Assembly (NCBI GenBank): GCA_009746045.1
Contig: RPFO01000667.1
Coordinates: 3,709,273-3,771,272 of the forward strand
DNA length: 62,000 nucleotides
DNA from: Mesostigma viride
Taxonomy: Eukaryota; Streptophyta; Mesostigmatophyceae; Mesostigmatales; Mesostigmataceae
Direction: 5' to 3'
In this document: piece after piece, positions 1 to 62,000 of the stretch
Position numbering within the stretch: the stretch's first letter is position 1
How the letters are laid out: each line of letters opens with the position of its first letter
Notes under the pieces: generated by a model
What the model was told of the DNA's origin: nothing
Database searches by the model: none
Seen by the model: only the letters and a program-made list of their open reading frames with translations
Position numbers and translations under genes: made by a program

Positions 1-540
1 GAAATCGGGAGAATCCGGACCATGCATGGTAGCTCGAGCCTGCCGTTATCTTGTCCGCGTGTTCGAGTCGTTTAGGATGATGAAGATGAATGGTGATGGA
101 AATGTGTATCCTTGTGCATTGAAATTATGGCTGGCTTACGTGTAGAGCGACTAGATGACCTAGACGGTGGGGCCGGAAACAGCATGCTTGATCAGGGCGT
201 GTGTTTCGAGCCTAACTGGCCGGGAGTGTCTAGTGGTGAGCACCATTGCTGCGATCGCTCTCCCACCATTTACGAGGAAATACCCGCAAATGTAAAACCA
301 CTGAAAAGGTAGCTAGTCAGTCATCACGTTAGCCATGCCATGATTCCAAACGTCCAAGAACTGCACACGGTGCAAAGGCAAAAAGCCGGAGGACAGCACT
401 TTCAAATGTGCGGCGGGAACCAAAAGCCCGCGTATGCGAGAAAACATCGTGTTAGCAATTGCTGCAGCGACGCGACGATGTGGACAACGAATCCAGTGCC
501 AAGCTCGGAACGGCCGCAAAGGAGATCTGGCAACGGACTA
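1..540. other. unassigned sequence
   Basis: I see no recognisable gene here. Short open frames of 60-118 codons exist on both strands, but none shows a domain, a convincing splice structure or third-position bias that I can judge by eye. If the stem-loop module at 541-620 marks the 3' end of a minus-strand gene, this stretch would be downstream flank. Confidence 0.4.
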
Positions 541-620
541 TGACAACAAGCCAGAATACATAATTTATTCCATTGTTGCGCCCGTTCCAAGGGTCGGGCA
601 CGCAACATGCACTGTCCCAT
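541..620 (-). repeat. 3'-end stem-loop plus AATAAA module, minus-strand copy
   Basis: Read on the minus strand, this contains GTTGC-GT-GCCCG, a 10-base loop ACCCTTGGAA, then CGGGC-GCAAC (stem 575-606). AATAAA follows 5 bases later (564-569), then GTATT and TGGCTTGTT. The same arrangement, with the same loop and the same 5-base gap, follows the stop codon of the large gene at 61926-61984. The bulge dinucleotide differs (GT against GG) while both stem arms are identical. It could be a transcript 3'-end element of a minus-strand gene that I cannot otherwise see, or a short dispersed repeat. Confidence 0.7.
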
Positions 621-792
621 GCACCACCATGATCTCGAGGGTTGAGGCTCCTTGTTCGATTCCTAATGAAAGCACGTATCAAATATACAGTTTTTTAGTT
701 CATTACGAACGGCCAAGGATAACCATGTCTTATACACTCCGTGTGGCCCAGCCCCATTTTCACGCTTGCTCTCTCTACCCTACCAAGTAGAA

Positions 793-822
793 TCCCTAGC
801 CCTAGCCCTAGCCCCTACCCCT
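793..822 (+). repeat. short CCCTAG tandem
   Basis: Three to four CCCTAG units followed by CCCCTACCCC. It resembles a hexamer variant of plant telomere sequence but is too short and impure to be a telomere tract. Confidence 0.5.
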
Positions 823-1180
823 CCCTCATGCACATGTATTGGTTGTCTCCTTGATGTATTGGATTGAGACAAATATTGATCTGGATGCATGCGATTATTC
901 ATACCAGAAGAAATCACAGCAACACTTGCTGCCAGCCATAAGTGGTTGGAGCGATATCTGCGCTAGCCCATCGTGTGCATGCGTCATCAAGCTATGCGTC
1001 AGCCTACCTATGGTATTGCACTGGTTGTATTGCACCCACAGTGTTGCGCCCCGGCATGATGCACCATGCCGTGGAGAGAGCGCTCTGTGGCCTGCCCACC
1101 TGCGGCAGTGATCGAAAGGAGCTAGGGCGCCCTCCCTCCTTCTCGCTGTGTATATAGAGTTGAAGGTTCCTTGGCTCTGT

Positions 1181-1232
1181 ATTGGCACCCACGTGACGCA
1201 GTCACGTGCTTATTAATTAATAATTATTAATC
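1181..1232 (+). repeat. dispersed GACGCAGTCACGTG motif, copy A
   Basis: Contains ATTGG.ACCCACG followed by GACGCAGTCACGTG and an AT-rich tail of TTAATTAATAATTATTAA. Related copies lie at 22051-22085 (plus) and 4965-5010 (minus). The sharing of a CACGTG-flanked core and an AT-rich tail suggests the end of a repeat family. No coding potential is seen. Confidence 0.5.
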
Positions 1233-1510
1233 GTGTGCATATCAGGTTTACCTGTGCATGGATACAAAACAATACAGTTATCGATGCGATGGTCATGTGC
1301 ATCTTGCAAATGCGCTGACCACTTGCTGAAGACTGCACTAATTTGCATGTCCATGCAGCGGGCAGGCACTGCCTGCGCTGCGTGCCGCTTTCTGTTACAA
1401 AGAACAGGCGTCCGGCATGCATCTGCGTCCTGCGTGCGCATTGCCAAGTGACCTGGTTGCCTGCCCTTGAGCATCGTAAACTGGCACTCATAACATTCCC
1501 CTGGCAACGG

Positions 1511-1765
1511 TGATGACAGCCATGACAGCCATGACAGCCATGACAGCCATGACGGCAGCCATGACAGCCATGACAGCCATGACAGCCATGACAGCCATGA
1601 CAGCCATGACAGCCATGACAGCCATGACAGCCATGACAGCCATGACAGCCATGACAGCCATGACAGCCATGACAGCCATGACAGCCATGACAGCCATGAC
1701 GACAATGACAGCCATGACAGCCACGACAGCCATGACAGCCATGACAGCCATTACAGCCATGTCAG
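1511..1765 (+). repeat. 9-bp minisatellite ATGACAGCC
   Basis: About 28 units of ATGACAGCC with a few point variants and one inserted GGC step near 1553. Because the unit is a multiple of three and contains no stop in most frames, it creates long artificial open frames on both strands (Met-Thr-Ala, Leu-Ser-Trp and Met-Ala-Val repeats). I do not regard these as genes. Confidence 0.95.
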
Positions 1766-3628
1766 CGAAATCTTTGGCATGACAACCCATGGTGTTAGGA
1801 GACACTGGTCCTGCGGTGCAGCTAACAGCTGGGTAGGGTGGGAAGCCATGACGATATGGGATATGGCAGCTTGTTATACATTGGTTAGTTGCCTTGGTGT
1901 AGTGGCACAAGCGCGGTATTGTGTGTGGATAGCACTGTGTGATTGCGTATGGACATGTGTGTACGTAAATATGCAAATGTGTACGTCTGGGCATGAACAA
2001 GCAATACAAGCCAGCCAGCAAGCCGGCCAGCCAGCAAACCAAAAGTAACGAAGCAAGCCTGGAAGCAAGGAAAGATAGGATGCAATCTTGAAGTTCGCTT
2101 ACCTAAGGAACGATGCTAGGTATTACCTGCTGGCTGCTGCTATAATACTTTGCTATGATATAGTTTGCTACAATAGTTTCTTTTTGAAGCATGAATCCTG
2201 CCTTCCTCCGGTGGCAACATGCAGCATCCCAACACCACAACCCTATTCACATTAGCATAGAGAAACCAATGTGACACCACCAGTCGCCTACTTATTCTCC
2301 CAACCATGATCTCAACAGGACTTCCGGTCTCTTAGAAGAAATTCTAGCACCGTTATCGTAATCACCTACCATGGACACGTATCGAGCCTAGAACAAATGC
2401 ATGCAGGCAACATGTAATGGTAGTTATGGTACCACTGCCAACCATAGCCTTCATGAAAAAAAAGGCTACACGACTAATCCTGTCGAGGAAGCACAGGAAC
2501 CGTACTGACAATACTACCGCTATGGTGCCTAGGCTGCTGGCAAGAGCTTACCCTACAATGAATTATAGAAGTTTTACCAATGCCATACCGCGATACCGTC
2601 TTTCTGACCACGTGCTTGACATCCACAACGACCACCGCCAACTCCAAGGCATCAGGCAGGGCCCTTGCAGTCAAACAAAACAAGGTGTAAGGAGAAGCGC
2701 GGCTGGCGATAGAAGCACATACGTTGGCCCAATCAGCAAGTATGAATAAGCCATGAAGGGTTTCTTACCTGGAGTTCCGAGACTGACATGCCGGGCGGGA
2801 TAAAAATGGAGAGGTTGTGCATTCCAACGCTTGAGGCGAGCGGAAAATATGGCTGCCAACCGTAAAACTGTAGCATCATGGCACCAAACGTGGCCATAGT
2901 CTAGCTGAACATAAGGTGGGAATCAGACAAGTTTAAAATCATCATCATAATAAGCAAACAGCACGCCTGCTTGACGGGCTCCCTCGATCGACAACGCACC
3001 ATCGGGACCTGACCCAAAGAAAGCAAGCCTGCTTATATGCGCGCTCCTACATGCATCGAGAAAAAATGCACAACGCAGAAGAACCAAGACAGCTCGCAGG
3101 AAAGAAAAGAACACCAGCAACCCCGCTCGCCAGTTGCATGTACTTACAACTGTTGCAAGGTGATGGCGAGCACAGTCGACGGTAACTCGCCTGGCAACAT
3201 TTGCTACGCCTGGCAACATAACAAGGCAATATCACTCTTCGAAGTGAAGCTCAATTGGCAAATGCAGCAATCCAAAGGAACAATCGATAGTAATGCCGAC
3301 ACTTGATTTACTGGATTGGACCAGTCTTCCACGACAAACACTGTCAAGCTCTGGAGAAAATCCATGATAAAATGCCTTATCTTTCGAATTGCAATTAATG
3401 CTAACTTTCATGCTTAGCAAAAAGATATTGAAACGTCAATCTACGTTTAGGTAAATGTCCATGCCGCCCCCGTCAATTTCCGGAATGTTTCTCCCGCCAT
3501 GGCTGCCGGGGGTCTGCTGTCTTGCACTTACATATGGCGCCTACTACAGTAATTTACGCGCCGGCCGACAGGCGAGCCTTGAATGCAGGCTACGGACCTG
3601 CTTGGAGTACCGCGCCGCTAGGCTCGGG
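1766..3628. other. unassigned; weak minus-strand exon candidate
   Basis: No gene can be assigned. On the minus strand, 2775-2902 reads openly between an AG and a CAG|GTAAGAA donor, ending in a plausible stretch (SIFIPPGMSVSELQ). The only nearby downstream candidate (2605-2671, ALPDALELAVVVVDV) does not join it in the right phase. The plus strand shows nothing recognisable. Confidence 0.2.
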
Positions 3629-3630
3629 TG

Positions 3631-3662
3631 AGTCTGGATGCACAATTGCACATCCAGACTCA
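3631..3662. other. perfect-arm hairpin
   Basis: Arms GAGTCTGGATG and CATCCAGACTC (11 bp each) flank a 10-base centre containing CAATTG. A third partial copy of the arm (GAGTCTGG) follows at 3664. This may be an inverted-repeat remnant. No function is inferred. Confidence 0.7.
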
Positions 3663-4103
3663 TGAGTCTGGAAAAATACCTCCGTACTTTTCGGATGGTC
3701 CCTTCGTTTCTTGGGAAGTACGTGCCTACGGTTGGCCCCAGCTTGTCATCTTTGTAACTGTACAGTATAAACCATGGCAATACGAGACCGACTTGCATAG
3801 GTACATGTAAAAATGGTAACTGACGTCCGCGGCCATGGAAACTGATCCGTTGTTTAGATGGGAGTTCTCGCTGGAAAGAAGCTCGTACAATCTCTGTCTG
3901 GCTATAATCACATAAAAAAAGTGCGGCTGACTAAATTTTATTTAAAAACCAAAAAATTATCTGGTCCACTCAGCCGCCTCCCTTGTCACGTCACTCATGA
4001 TCAACTTGCCAACTTTCCCCGATCCATGGGATCTAACTGACTGACCGACAGAAGACGCAGAGACGACCAGACGGTCCAAGTTATTAGAGACCCACCAAAG
4101 CAA
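3663..4103 (+). other. possible upstream region of the large gene
   Basis: This AT-rich stretch contains TTTATTTAAAA (about 3936-3946), a TATA-like sequence some 160-230 bases before the two candidate start codons at 4104 and 4173. It is listed only because the signal-peptide exon follows. No transcription start can be read from sequence. Confidence 0.2.
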
Positions 4104-4140
4104 ATGTCGCCTTCTGCGTATTGCGGCTTCTTCCGAGGGA

Positions 4141-4159
4141 AGCCTTCGCGCGGAAGGCT
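4141..4159. other. short hairpin in the exon 1 leader
   Basis: AGCCTTC-GCGCG-GAAGGCT: a 7-bp stem with a 5-base loop, lying between the two candidate start codons. It might affect start choice in a transcript, but that is speculation. Confidence 0.4.
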
Positions 4160-4172
4160 GGAATATGCGCCC

Positions 4173-61905
<57,733 letters not shown>

Positions 61906-62000
61906 ATGGCATGCAGTAAGGAGCTGTTGCGGGCCCGACCCTTGGAACGGGCGCAACAATGAAATAAATGGTGTATTTGGCTTGTTTGCAAAACCCGTAG
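61906..62000 (+). promoter_or_regulatory. 3'UTR with stem-loop and AATAAA
   Basis: Stem 61926-61957: GTTGC-GG-GCCCG, loop ACCCTTGGAA, CGGGC-GCAAC. AATAAA at 61963-61968 comes 5 bases after the stem, followed by GTATTTGGCTTGTT. The same module stands in reverse at 541-620. It may be a transcript 3'-end or polyadenylation element. Confidence 0.7.

Noticed and set aside
640-670. tRNA B-box-like GTTCGATTCC near 652, possible tRNA or SINE
   Set aside because: No A box at the right distance, no acceptor stem and no cloverleaf could be folded around it.

Overview
The window looks like nuclear DNA of a green alga or another member of the green lineage. It has GT-AG introns, long introns full of tandem repeats, plant-type leucine-rich repeats (LxGxIP), a C-terminal domain resembling the plant Root_cap family, and an RRLLQ motif of the kind common in secreted proteins of chlorophyte algae. 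There are no bacterial operons, rRNAs or convincing tRNAs. The species cannot be named from the sequence alone.

One plus-strand gene dominates the window. I can chain 20 exons from about 4.17 kb to 61.905 kb with matching splice phases throughout; the coding length is 3,009 nt, or 1,002 residues plus a stop. The predicted protein is secreted. Its parts in order are a signal peptide, an LRR N-cap, seven LRRs each on its own phase-2 exon, an LRR C-cap, eight four-cysteine modules each on its own phase-1 exon, a linker domain with RRLLQ, and a Root_cap/VWD-like domain split over the last two exons. No transmembrane segment or kinase follows. Only about 5% of the gene is coding. The first exon is the least certain part.

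Layout. 1-4.1 kb: no assigned gene; a minisatellite, hairpins and a minus-strand copy of a stem-loop plus AATAAA module that also follows the main gene at the other end of the window. 4.17-11.87 kb: candidate signal-peptide exon, then a long intron holding a Tourist/PIF-Harbinger-like MITE with 27-bp inverted repeats and a TAA target duplication, and a diverged 0.6-kb tandem duplication. 11.87-28.28 kb: LRR exons separated by introns with (CT)n, decamer, CCTCC and CAC arrays and a frameshifted non-LTR retrotransposon. 30.05-58.78 kb: cysteine-module exons. Between the sixth and seventh modules lies an 18.2-kb intron, of which 17.4 kb is one 34-bp minisatellite of roughly 510-520 units. 59.83-61.905 kb: C-terminal domain exons, followed by the conserved stem-loop and AATAAA.

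The long low-complexity open frames (Ser-Leu, Cys-Val, Pro-Ala-Arg, His, Thr and similar) come from repeat arrays and are not genes. The points of most interest are the modular LRR plus four-cysteine plus Root_cap architecture, the giant minisatellite intron with zoned variants, the duplicated splice donors after exons 16 and 17, and the matching 3'-end stem-loop module in inverted orientation at both ends of the window.
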